Below are positions 1-7,391 of a DNA stretch of 10,977 bases, in pieces (the first letter of the stretch is position 1; every line of letters begins with the position of its first letter). Below the pieces are notes generated by a model. The model ran no database searches. It was not told the origin of the DNA and saw nothing but the letters and a program-made list of their open reading frames with translations. Source of the DNA: Chitinophagaceae bacterium (GTDB lineage Bacteria; Bacteroidota; Bacteroidia; Chitinophagales; Chitinophagaceae); assembly GCA_017853235.1 (NCBI GenBank), contig JAFMJX010000048.1, positions 1 to 10,977 on the forward strand, given 5' to 3'. The position numbers were made by a program, and so were the translations under genes.

Positions 1-11
1 GCGCGCAGCGC

Positions 12-14
12 CAT
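12..14 (-). other. Possible start codon of a further leftward gene, cut by the window edge
   Basis: On the minus strand an ATG lies two bases after the stop codon of the DUF983 gene and opens a frame that reads Met-Ala-Leu-Arg before the window ends. The tight spacing fits another operon member, but only four codons are visible and their base composition is unusually GC-rich for this window. No product can be proposed, and it may simply be untranslated sequence. Confidence 0.2.
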
Positions 15-16
15 GG

Positions 17-460
17 TTAAATTTCTTTTCTATTTTCGTCCATTCTTTCGTTGTATTCCAATGGATCGTCTTTCCAATTTTTATGATAGGAAACAAACCA
101 GCCCAACCAAATAGATCTTGACAATCTCATTAATATAGGTTGCATCAAGATTAATAAAACAATAGCTGAGCCCATCCAGTAAAATATTCTGTTGTCCTCT
201 AAATTAAAAGTCATCCCAATCAGCACTTTCCAAGCAACAAAAGTAGATACAAAATAGGCGACTGTTAAAGCATAGCTCACGTAACCTGTACCATAATAAA
301 AGCCCACTTCAATTTCAGTAGGTTGCCCGCACACTGGACAGCGTTCATTCATTTTGGTAATATTAGATAAATCGTAGGGATTGTTTGAAACAAATAATTT
401 TCCTTGTCTACAACGAGGGCATTTATTGGTCAATGTACTCCACAGGTAAGAGTTTTTCAT
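17..460 (-). CDS. DUF983 family membrane protein with N-terminal zinc ribbon
   Basis: A 147-residue protein. The N-terminal third is soluble and carries two CxxC pairs, Cys14-Pro-Arg-Cys17 and Cys41-Pro-Val-Cys44, which look like a small zinc ribbon. The rest is hydrophobic: one membrane segment at about residues 55-82, a second at about 92-112, and a third short hydrophobic stretch (SIWLGWFVSY) at about 115-125. The C-terminus is charged. This Cys-pair plus two- to three-helix layout, with the CPRC-x-x-G-x-LF opening, is typical of DUF983 proteins, which are widespread in Bacteroidota and Alphaproteobacteria and have no firmly established function. The start is 23 nt downstream of the murF stop, so it is probably the distal gene of the gldJ-ispF-murF operon. 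I infer an inner-membrane location; a role in envelope biogenesis is suggested by context only. Family assignment is confident, function unknown. Confidence 0.85.
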   Translation of the reverse strand: MKNSYLWSTLTNKCPRCRQGKLFVSNNPYDLSNITKMNERCPVCGQPTEIEVGFYYGTGYVSYALTVAYFVSTFVAWKVLIGMTFNLEDNRIFYWMGSAIVLLILMQPILMRLSRSIWLGWFVSYHKNWKDDPLEYNERMDENRKEI

Positions 461-483
461 GACACAAAGATATTTAAAATAAA

Positions 484-1779
484 TTAAGCAATTATTTTTT
501 CCATCTGTATCCCTCTACTGCCTTTAATTAAAATAGTATGTTGTTGAAAATGTTGATCAAGTATCCAATTTTTTGCTTGATCAGTGGTTTCAAAAAATAA
601 ATAGGGGTGAGCACATGTTTTAAAATCACCTCCTACTAAAATGACTTGCTTCCATTCAAATTTTTGCAAATAATCAATTAAGTCCTGATGTTCTTGAATA
701 CTATCTGCACCTAATTCTTTCATTCCACCAAGGCATACTATTTTTTGAGAAGAAGGGGTATTTGCAAAATTATCAATAGCTACTTTCATGCTACTTGGAT
801 TTGCATTATAAGCATCTAATATGACATCATTATTATTCCATTTCACTAATTGGCTTCTGCTATTATTGGGTGTGTATTTTTCAATGGCTGCTTTTATTTT
901 ATCTTCAGGCACTTTAAAATAAAGTCCAATACAAATGGCAGCTAACACATTTGGTAAATTATATTCCCCCACTAACTGAGTTTGAATTGCATGTATGTGA
1001 CAAGCTTTCGTTAAGTTCACTTGGAGTAATCCATTTTGATTAGTGGCGTAACCTGTTACATTTCCATTTTCTTGACCATAACTTATTATCGCATCAGCCC
1101 CTTGACTCATATTTACCAAATAGTCATAATCGGCATTGATGAATAAACTACCATGATTCGCTTTTATAAAATCAAATAGTTCGCCTTTCCCTTTTCTAAC
1201 ACCTTCCACAGAACCAAAACCTTCTAAATGCGCTTTGCCACAATTATTAATGAGACCAAAATTAGGAAGCGTGTATGCGCAATAACTTTTAATTTCATTT
1301 AAATGATTAGCGCCCATTTCAATGACTGCCATTTGCGCATCCGATTGAATACTCAATAAAGTGAGAGGGACACCAATATGATTGTTTAAATTTCCTTGAG
1401 TAGTATAAGTTATAAAATGACTGGATAAAACAGCTGACACTAATTCCTTAGTGGTTGTTTTTCCATTGCTTCCAGTAATAGCAATAAATGGAATAGTGAA
1501 TTGCTGACGATGGTATTTTGCCAATGATTGCAAAGTGCTCAATACATCTGCTACTTGAATGATTTTATGATCAAAAGAGGCGCTATTAGGAATGGGTTCA
1601 TCTACTATTGCATAACTAGCGCCAGCTTCCAATGCAGCAATGGCAAATAAATTGCCATTAAAGTTGGGGCCTTTTAAAGCAAAATATAAATCACCAATTT
1701 TTAATTTGCGAGTATCAGTCTGTACATGAGGATATTGTAAGTATATCTTGTATAAATCTTCAATGGAATATTCCGACAT
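484..1779 (-). CDS. murF: UDP-N-acetylmuramoyl-tripeptide--D-alanyl-D-alanine ligase MurF
   Basis: A cytoplasmic Mur ligase that joins D-Ala-D-Ala to UDP-MurNAc-tripeptide with ATP, the last soluble step in making the peptidoglycan pentapeptide precursor. Taking the ATG at 1777-1779 gives 431 residues, close to the usual MurF length. Visible landmarks in order: the N-terminal substrate-binding region with TDTRKLKIGDLYFALKG (21-37); the ATP-binding P-loop TGSNGKTT (102-109, Lys107); QGNLNNHIGVPLTLL (128-142); EMGANHLNEI (154-163); RKGKGELF (195-202), where Lys198 is the likely carbamylated lysine; the MurF signature DAYNANPSSM (322-331); and a C-terminal KGSRGIQMEKII (419-430). The frame stays open upstream to an ATG at 1824, but that start would overlap the ispF 3' end and adds a non-conserved 15-residue tail. 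The gap to ispF is 23 nt, which fits co-transcription. No key residue appears to be missing. Confidence 0.97.
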   Translation of the reverse strand: MSEYSIEDLYKIYLQYPHVQTDTRKLKIGDLYFALKGPNFNGNLFAIAALEAGASYAIVDEPIPNSASFDHKIIQVADVLSTLQSLAKYHRQQFTIPFIAITGSNGKTTTKELVSAVLSSHFITYTTQGNLNNHIGVPLTLLSIQSDAQMAVIEMGANHLNEIKSYCAYTLPNFGLINNCGKAHLEGFGSVEGVRKGKGELFDFIKANHGSLFINADYDYLVNMSQGADAIISYGQENGNVTGYATNQNGLLQVNLTKACHIHAIQTQLVGEYNLPNVLAAICIGLYFKVPEDKIKAAIEKYTPNNSRSQLVKWNNNDVILDAYNANPSSMKVAIDNFANTPSSQKIVCLGGMKELGADSIQEHQDLIDYLQKFEWKQVILVGGDFKTCAHPYLFFETTDQAKNWILDQHFQQHTILIKGSRGIQMEKIIA

Positions 1780-1802
1780 ACTATAAATATTAAAAAGAAT
1801 AA

Positions 1803-2282
1803 TTATTTTTTTGCCAGCAAACAAGTAGCCATCGCTACTAAACCTTCTTCGCGTCCTGTGAATCCCATGGTTTCGGTAGTAGTAGCTTTAATGGAAACAG
1901 CATCTTCTGCAATTCCTAAAATTTGAGCAATACATTTTTGCATTGAAATAACGTATGGTTTTATTTTAGGAGCTTCTAAACATAAAGTGGAGTCAATATT
2001 TACTACATAATATCCTTTTGAAGTAATTAAATCCAAAGTTCTTTTGAGTAAAATTTTACTATCAATATTTTTAAAGGAAGCATCATTATCAGGAAAGTGA
2101 GTACCAATATCGCCTAAACTTAGAGCACCTAGCATGGCATCACAAATAGCGTGTAATAAAACATCCGCATCGCTGTGTCCAAGTGCTCCTTTTGTATGAG
2201 GAATTAAAATGCCGCCAATCCAAAGATCACGACCTGCTACAAGTTGATGAAAGTCAATGCCTGATCCAATGCGAATATTCAT
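1803..2282 (-). CDS. ispF: 2-C-methyl-D-erythritol 2,4-cyclodiphosphate synthase IspF
   Basis: Converts CDP-methylerythritol 2-phosphate to methylerythritol 2,4-cyclodiphosphate with release of CMP in the MEP isoprenoid pathway; the family is a zinc-dependent cytoplasmic homotrimer. The 159-residue length is typical. The N-terminal RIGSGIDFH (4-12) supplies metal ligands Asp10 and His12, and the third ligand is His44 within GHSDADVLLHAICDA (35-49). GDIGTHFPDND (57-67) matches the family's conserved loop, and KATTTETMGFTGREEG (132-147) is the C-terminal signature involved in CDP binding. It starts 5 nt after the stop of the gldJ-like gene, with an A-rich leader and no Shine-Dalgarno, and it precedes murF. 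Isoprenoid precursors feed undecaprenyl phosphate, so sitting beside murF makes sense for cell-wall synthesis, although that link is inference. Confidence 0.97.
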   Translation of the reverse strand: MNIRIGSGIDFHQLVAGRDLWIGGILIPHTKGALGHSDADVLLHAICDAMLGALSLGDIGTHFPDNDASFKNIDSKILLKRTLDLITSKGYYVVNIDSTLCLEAPKIKPYVISMQKCIAQILGIAEDAVSIKATTTETMGFTGREEGLVAMATCLLAKK

Positions 2283-2287
2283 GAATC

Positions 2288-3796
2288 TTATTTATTTTTT
2301 TTACCCAAACCAAACAAACCAGATTTTACAGGAGTTTCATAAAAGGCAGACATGGCGCATCTGAATCCTATGGTGTTGGAAGATTTATCTTGATCCATGA
2401 ATCGGCGTGTGCCAGGATTTAACCAATAAGGACGATCCTTCCAGCTACCACCTTTGTATACTCTAGATTTATTTGAAATCAAAGTATTCATACCTGATTC
2501 GTAACTGGAATTATTGTTATCGTCACCATCTAATGCGTTGATGGCATCGGCGTGATCATAGTTTCTTGTTTTGACAGTAGAATCAGATTCGACAACTTTA
2601 ATAATACGACCTTTGGCATCGCGGCGGCTTCCCTTAGGTAATTTAGTATCTACGGATTGGAATACATTTCCGCGGAATGGGTTAAAATCATCCATATCCA
2701 TTGTGTTCATTGGACGATAAATATCTGCTACCCACTCATTCACATTTCCTGCAAAATTGTATAAATGCAAACTTGGATTTTGTAAGTGATTGTTTACTTT
2801 ACCTGGAAAACCACTTCCATCATTTAAATAACCTGTCATGCCAGTATAATCACCGCTGCTGTTTTTAAAGTTAGCTACAAATAAACCTTGTTTCTTTCCT
2901 TTTTTGGTTTCTCTAATATTGTTATTGCCACTACCACTCCAAGGGAAAGGCATATCAGATGAGGTAAGTTGTGCATTTTTATTTTTAGCGTTGACACCAT
3001 TTTTGAAAGATTCAATAAGCGAATTATTGCTCATCAAGCTAGTTTTAGCTGCATATTCCCATTCAGCTTCTGTAGGTAATCGGTAATCTGCCGTCATGAC
3101 ACCGTCTTCAAAACTCACTCTTAATTTTGGAGCGTCTTGTCCTTTTGCTGGCTTTTTATTTTTTATTTTAGAAGTGGGTTGTGCATTGTATTCCTCACTT
3201 AAATAAGCTTCCTTATTAAAATTGTTGGCACCTAAGGGTTTATTTTCAGGATTTTTGGGGTCAATAAAACCCATCTTAGTTAATAGGGTTTCATTGGCAC
3301 GATCTGTTCTCCATCTGCAATAATCATTGGCTTGATTCCAAGAAACACCCACCACAGGGTAATCGTTAAAAGAGGGGTGTCTAAAATATGCTTCCACCAT
3401 AGGCTCATTAAAAGCCAATTCACTTCTCCATACCAACGTGTCAGGACGTGCTTGTAAAACAATTGAATCCTGATTGGTAGGTAAGTATACTTTTTCCAAC
3501 CAGTGTAAATATTCTTTGTATTGTCTATTGCTCACTTCTGTTTGATCAATGTAAAAAGAACTTACTGTGACTCTTCTTAAGCGATTATTCCAATCTCCAA
3601 TCACATCTTCTTGATTAATCCCCATTGCAAAAGTACCTCCTTGAATGCGCGTCATGCCTGCATAAGGATCATTTTTACTATCAGATAACAATCCGGCAGA
3701 GATGCTTTTGAAGTTTTGATTTTCGGTTTTTTGTAACACAGCAGGGCCAATGATCAAAAGCGCGAAAAACAGTAAAATACTATTTATAAAATTCAT
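2288..3796 (-). CDS. gldJ: GldJ-like SUMF1/FGE-fold protein of the gliding/type IX secretion system
   Basis: A 502-residue protein of the formylglycine-generating-enzyme/SUMF1 fold, from about residue 46 to 483. Landmarks: GGTFAMG (53-59), DQTEVSN (84-90), DTLVWR (119-124), YPVVGVSWNQA (146-156), RLPTEAEWEYAA (239-250), NVNEWVAD (351-358), KGGSWKDRPYW (448-458) and GFRCAMS (477-483). The DWNNR, DTLVWR, FRHPSF and YCRWRTDR stretches resemble GldJ more than GldK. Known GldJ is an outer-membrane lipoprotein needed for gliding and T9SS function and is not known to be an enzyme; its position next to porU and murF fits that identity. The oddity is the N-terminus: residues 1-21 form a hydrophobic signal-like segment (ILLFFALLIIGPAVLQ) with no cysteine, so no lipobox is visible, and the region before the FGE fold looks short. 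The frame is open upstream to 3855 but offers no ATG and no cysteine. The protein is probably exported through a non-lipidated signal or left as a signal anchor. Assignment as GldJ itself rather than a paralogue is likely but not certain. Confidence 0.82.
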   Translation of the reverse strand: MNFINSILLFFALLIIGPAVLQKTENQNFKSISAGLLSDSKNDPYAGMTRIQGGTFAMGINQEDVIGDWNNRLRRVTVSSFYIDQTEVSNRQYKEYLHWLEKVYLPTNQDSIVLQARPDTLVWRSELAFNEPMVEAYFRHPSFNDYPVVGVSWNQANDYCRWRTDRANETLLTKMGFIDPKNPENKPLGANNFNKEAYLSEEYNAQPTSKIKNKKPAKGQDAPKLRVSFEDGVMTADYRLPTEAEWEYAAKTSLMSNNSLIESFKNGVNAKNKNAQLTSSDMPFPWSGSGNNNIRETKKGKKQGLFVANFKNSSGDYTGMTGYLNDGSGFPGKVNNHLQNPSLHLYNFAGNVNEWVADIYRPMNTMDMDDFNPFRGNVFQSVDTKLPKGSRRDAKGRIIKVVESDSTVKTRNYDHADAINALDGDDNNNSSYESGMNTLISNKSRVYKGGSWKDRPYWLNPGTRRFMDQDKSSNTIGFRCAMSAFYETPVKSGLFGLGKKNK

Positions 3797-3909
3797 AGTA
3801 ATTATTTGAACAAATAGGTAATAAAATATATCGCGAATATAACTAGTTTTTCTTCATTTTATTCATATACAACCACATTCTTATGTTAGTAAAAGCTTAA
3901 TTTTAGCTT
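3797..3909. promoter_or_regulatory. Divergent intergenic region between the gldJ-like gene and porU
   Basis: This 113-bp AT-rich spacer separates the two start codons of oppositely transcribed blocks, so it should hold promoters for both. I looked for the Bacteroidota TTTG/TAnnTTTG pair on both strands and found only imperfect -7-like boxes (for example TAGTTTTT at 3844-3851 on the plus strand) without a correctly spaced -33 element. The regulatory role therefore rests on gene orientation, not on a recognised motif. A small inverted repeat, AAGCT...AGCTT (3893-3909), abuts the porU start. Confidence 0.5.
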
Positions 3910-6900
3910 ATGAGATGGGGTGCCCTATTTATTTTAACATTTTGGATATTTTCAGCCTCGGATTTAAATGCGCAATCGGTGGGCCTTTCCAATGGAAAAT
4001 GGGCCAAATTAGCGGTATCTAAACAAGGCATTTATCAAGTTACAGGAGCGCAACTAAAAGCTTGGGGATTTTCGGTGCCTTTGAGTAGTAGCCAAATTCA
4101 GTTATTTAATTTAAATAGTGCTTTATTGGTTGAAAAAAACCTCCCAAATCAACCAATAGGTCTATTTGAAAATGCTATTCAAGTTCAGGATGGAGGAGAT
4201 GGGCAGTTAGATCTGCAAGATTATTTTTTATTTTACAGTGAAGGAGCAGTGAGTTGGAAATGGGATCAAAATTTTGCTCGATTTTTTCCTTCTAAACCTG
4301 CTATAGGGGATTCTGTTTTTTATTTTCTTACGCTTGGAAAAGATGGGAAAAGGGTACAAAAAATAAATGCTCATTTTTCATCTCCCCAAAATGTGGATGA
4401 AACAGAAGAAAGATTGCTGCTAGAAAAGGATTCCTTAAATATTTTAAATACAGGGAAGTTATGGGTGGGGCCTCCAATGGGATTGGGCATTGGGAAATCG
4501 CCTAAAGTAAATTTTAATTTGAATTTAGAAGGATTGAGTTTAGGTACTCCCATAAAATGGTTTTTAAAATATGCTGCTGCAGCCACGCAAAGTGCTAGTT
4601 CCTTCGAATTAAGAGTGAATGATGTCGTACAAAAAACTACCACAGTGCCTGCAATTTCTGGTTTTGTTTATGATGATGCTTTTAATTTAGTACAGGATAC
4701 TTTTCAAAATATTGTTGGAACTGGATTGCTCAATACCAATTTGAGTAATGCCTTGATGACCCTTTATTTTTATAATAATAATACCAGCGCAACGGGATGG
4801 GTGGATCAAGTTCAAGTTGAATTTAAACGTAAAATAAATTTTAATACAAGTAAGTCCTTTGGTTTTAGAAGTCCAGAGGTGTTGGGGGCTGGTAAAAATT
4901 TGCAATACAACATAATTAATGCAGACGCAAGTGTAAAAGTGTGGGATGTTACTTATCCCGAAACCCCTTTCGAATTAGGGGTTAGCCTACAAAATGGAAA
5001 TGCGGTGATACAACAATCTGCAGATACTTTACATGAATTTTTTGCAGTAAAACAACAAGGATATGAGATACCAAGTTTATCGGAAATAATCATGGTGAAT
5101 GATCCTTCCTTATTAAACACCCCCGCTGCTGATTATATAATAATTACTGCGAGCAGTTATTTGCCCTATGCCGATTCTTTGGCAAAATTTCATGCATTAG
5201 TGCATGGTTTAAAAACTTTTACCACCTCTAGTAGCAAAATTTTTAATGAATTTTCGGGAGGTCAACCAAGTCCCATTGGTATTCGTAATTATATTAAATA
5301 TCTATTTCAGCAAGCCGCTAAAAATAAATCTAATCCTCCTCAATATTTGCTTTTATGGGGAGCAGGTAATTTTGATCTTAAAAAATTGAACAACCAATTT
5401 CAACTTCCTGCCTATGAGAGCGAAGCTTCTAATTCTATTTTATCAAGTTATACCTCAGATGATTTTTTTGCAATTATCAATGACAATGACGACATTAATT
5501 TTCCCAATAATATTCAAAATTTAGGGCTATCAGTGGGACGCATCCCTTCAAGAAATATTGCAGAAGCAGATACCGTGCTTCGTAAAATTACTTCCTATCA
5601 GCTGGGTAAAAACAGGGGGTCTTGGCGCAATCAATTAACTTGGGTAGCAGATGATGGAGATTATAATTTACACTTACAACATGCGGAAGAAATTATTAGT
5701 GGGTTAAAATTGAAGCAGCCGCAATGGAATTCTAAAAAATTATATTTGGATTTATTTCCAGCTGTATCCTCAGCAGGAGGAAACACTTATCCGCAAGTCA
5801 ATGCAGCACTTCAACAAGCCATCAATAGTGGTAGTTTGCTTTTGAATTACACAGGTCATGGGAATTATACTCGTTTGGCAGAAGAGGCTGTGATAACACA
5901 ACAAGATATTCAACAATGGGATAATGCAGACAAGCTTCCATTAATGGTTACTGCATCCTGTGACTTTGCACCTTTTGATCAACCACAATTACAGCCCATT
6001 GGACAAGATGCCTTAATGAAAAACAATAAAGGCATCATTGGATTGGTAGCGGCTAGTAGGTTGGTTTTTGCTTATATTAATAAAGAAATAAATAATGAGT
6101 TTATTCAACAATTGCTGGTGCCAGATACTTTAAATAATTATAAAACAATTGGTGAATCATTGCGACTAGCGAAAATGAAGCACTGGAAAAATGGAGGCGA
6201 TCATTTAAACGCATTTAAGTTTAATTTATTAGGGGATCCTGCTTTGCTACTTGCAAAACCAGATTATCAAGTAGCCATTGATCAATTGAATCAAAAAACA
6301 TTTATAGGGAAAGATACTTTAAAGGCAGGCGGAAAATATCAACTCACTGGTCGTGTTACTTCAGGTATCAAAACCTTATCTGGTTTTGATGGAGTGGTTG
6401 AATTCACTTTATTAGATGCGCCCAAAAAACAAAAAACATTAGCAAACATTAATTCTAGTACTCCAGTGGAAGTGGTCCTGCAAGAAAATATTTTATTTAA
6501 AGGAAAGGCTATAGTAAATAAAGGCAATTTTGCTATTGATTTCATTTTACCAAAGGAAGTTACTTTAAAACAAGGTACTTGTAGAATGCAACTATACGCT
6601 ACTACGATTGCAATGGACAAAGATGCTTTGGGTGTTTATGATAGTTTGTGGGTGAATGATTATTCAAGCAATGTTTCGTCAGATACTTTAGGACCACAAT
6701 TTGTTCATATTTATTTAAATGATACTTTAAATGATTATAAAAAACAAAGTTGGATCAAACCTCTTTCCACCATTTATATTCAACTTGCAGATAGTTCAGG
6801 TATTCAAACTTCAGGTAATTCTTTAGGACATGATTTAAGTTTAGTAATAGATGGTGCGGTGAACACGCCTATTATTTTAAATAATTATTTTTCTGCCGAT

Positions 6901-7344
6901 TTAAATACGTATCAAAAAGGACGTGTTACTTATTCTTTACCCAAATTAGCTGAAGGGCCCCATGAATTCGTAATCAAGGCTTGGGATTTGATTGGTAATT
7001 CAAGCAAAGACACTATTCGCGTGTTGGTTCCCAATGAAACAAATTTGACCATTCGAAACTTGACGAATTATCCTAATCCAGTAGAAGGGTATACGCGATT
7101 TAGTTTTGAAATCAATCAAACAAAAAATGTAGAAAAAAATCTAGAGTTTTGTATTGAAATATTTAACCAGCAAGGTGTTAAAATACTTGCAAAAAATTAT
7201 GATCACATTACTGTATATAATAGAACAGTAATTGCAGACTTTGTTGAAATTGGGACTTTGCCTCCAGGGGTGTACTTTTATAAGCTTACGATTAAAAATA
7301 GTAATCCATTATTGTCTGCTACAAATAAATTAATAAAGTATTAG
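3910..7344 (+). CDS. porU: Type IX secretion system sortase PorU (C25 gingipain-family peptidase)
   Basis: A 1144-residue surface cysteine peptidase, in the usual PorU size range. In characterised species PorU removes the C-terminal sorting domain from T9SS cargo at the outer membrane and takes part in anchoring it to lipopolysaccharide. Order of parts: a signal peptide ending near LNA-Q (about 1-21); a long beta-rich N-terminal region (about 22-400); a gingipain-like C25 peptidase domain (about 407-780); Ig-like/beta domains; and a type-A T9SS sorting domain (about 1053-1144) with NYPNP, FSFEIN, a central FNQQGVKIL strand, PPGVYFYKL and a terminal KLIKY. The expected catalytic dyad is present: His650 in NYTGHGNY and Cys684 in TASCDFAP. 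PorU keeps its own sorting-like domain in studied systems, so its presence here does not argue against the call. It is followed after 47 nt by porV and is probably co-transcribed with it. I see no frameshift or truncation. Confidence 0.95.
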   Translation: MRWGALFILTFWIFSASDLNAQSVGLSNGKWAKLAVSKQGIYQVTGAQLKAWGFSVPLSSSQIQLFNLNSALLVEKNLPNQPIGLFENAIQVQDGGDGQLDLQDYFLFYSEGAVSWKWDQNFARFFPSKPAIGDSVFYFLTLGKDGKRVQKINAHFSSPQNVDETEERLLLEKDSLNILNTGKLWVGPPMGLGIGKSPKVNFNLNLEGLSLGTPIKWFLKYAAAATQSASSFELRVNDVVQKTTTVPAISGFVYDDAFNLVQDTFQNIVGTGLLNTNLSNALMTLYFYNNNTSATGWVDQVQVEFKRKINFNTSKSFGFRSPEVLGAGKNLQYNIINADASVKVWDVTYPETPFELGVSLQNGNAVIQQSADTLHEFFAVKQQGYEIPSLSEIIMVNDPSLLNTPAADYIIITASSYLPYADSLAKFHALVHGLKTFTTSSSKIFNEFSGGQPSPIGIRNYIKYLFQQAAKNKSNPPQYLLLWGAGNFDLKKLNNQFQLPAYESEASNSILSSYTSDDFFAIINDNDDINFPNNIQNLGLSVGRIPSRNIAEADTVLRKITSYQLGKNRGSWRNQLTWVADDGDYNLHLQHAEEIISGLKLKQPQWNSKKLYLDLFPAVSSAGGNTYPQVNAALQQAINSGSLLLNYTGHGNYTRLAEEAVITQQDIQQWDNADKLPLMVTASCDFAPFDQPQLQPIGQDALMKNNKGIIGLVAASRLVFAYINKEINNEFIQQLLVPDTLNNYKTIGESLRLAKMKHWKNGGDHLNAFKFNLLGDPALLLAKPDYQVAIDQLNQKTFIGKDTLKAGGKYQLTGRVTSGIKTLSGFDGVVEFTLLDAPKKQKTLANINSSTPVEVVLQENILFKGKAIVNKGNFAIDFILPKEVTLKQGTCRMQLYATTIAMDKDALGVYDSLWVNDYSSNVSSDTLGPQFVHIYLNDTLNDYKKQSWIKPLSTIYIQLADSSGIQTSGNSLGHDLSLVIDGAVNTPIILNNYFSADLNTYQKGRVTYSLPKLAEGPHEFVIKAWDLIGNSSKDTIRVLVPNETNLTIRNLTNYPNPVEGYTRFSFEINQTKNVEKNLEFCIEIFNQQGVKILAKNYDHITVYNRTVIADFVEIGTLPPGVYFYKLTIKNSNPLLSATNKLIKY

Positions 7345-7391
7345 TCATTTGGAAATTGATAGTTATCTTTAATTAGTGAAAAATTAAAATT

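Noticed and set aside
1780..1824. Upstream ATG that would extend MurF by 15 residues
   Set aside because: It overlaps the end of ispF and adds a Lys/Ile-rich, non-conserved tail; the Met at 1777-1779 begins a normal MurF N-terminus and leaves a 23-nt gap matching the next gene junction.
2904..3086. Plus-strand open frame inside the gldJ-like gene
   Set aside because: It is fully antisense to a strongly supported gene and has no recognisable domain or promoter; the same applies to the antisense frames within porU, porV, dut and the EnvC-like gene.
3722..3796. Frameshift hiding a lipobox in the gldJ-like gene
   Set aside because: A shifted frame reads Leu-Ala-Leu-Leu-Cys near 3735, but the residue before Cys is Leu rather than Gly/Ala/Ser, and two compensating shifts would be needed to rejoin the good downstream frame. 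Kept only as a point for read-level checking.
3883..3900. Five-codon upstream reading frame (MLVKA-stop) before porU
   Set aside because: It is very short, lies in AT-rich DNA, and has no sign of translation signals or coding conservation; likely chance.
3797..3909. Precise promoter boxes for porU and gldJ
   Set aside because: Only one-mismatch -7-like boxes were found, none with a correctly spaced TTTG; in such AT-rich DNA these matches are not informative.
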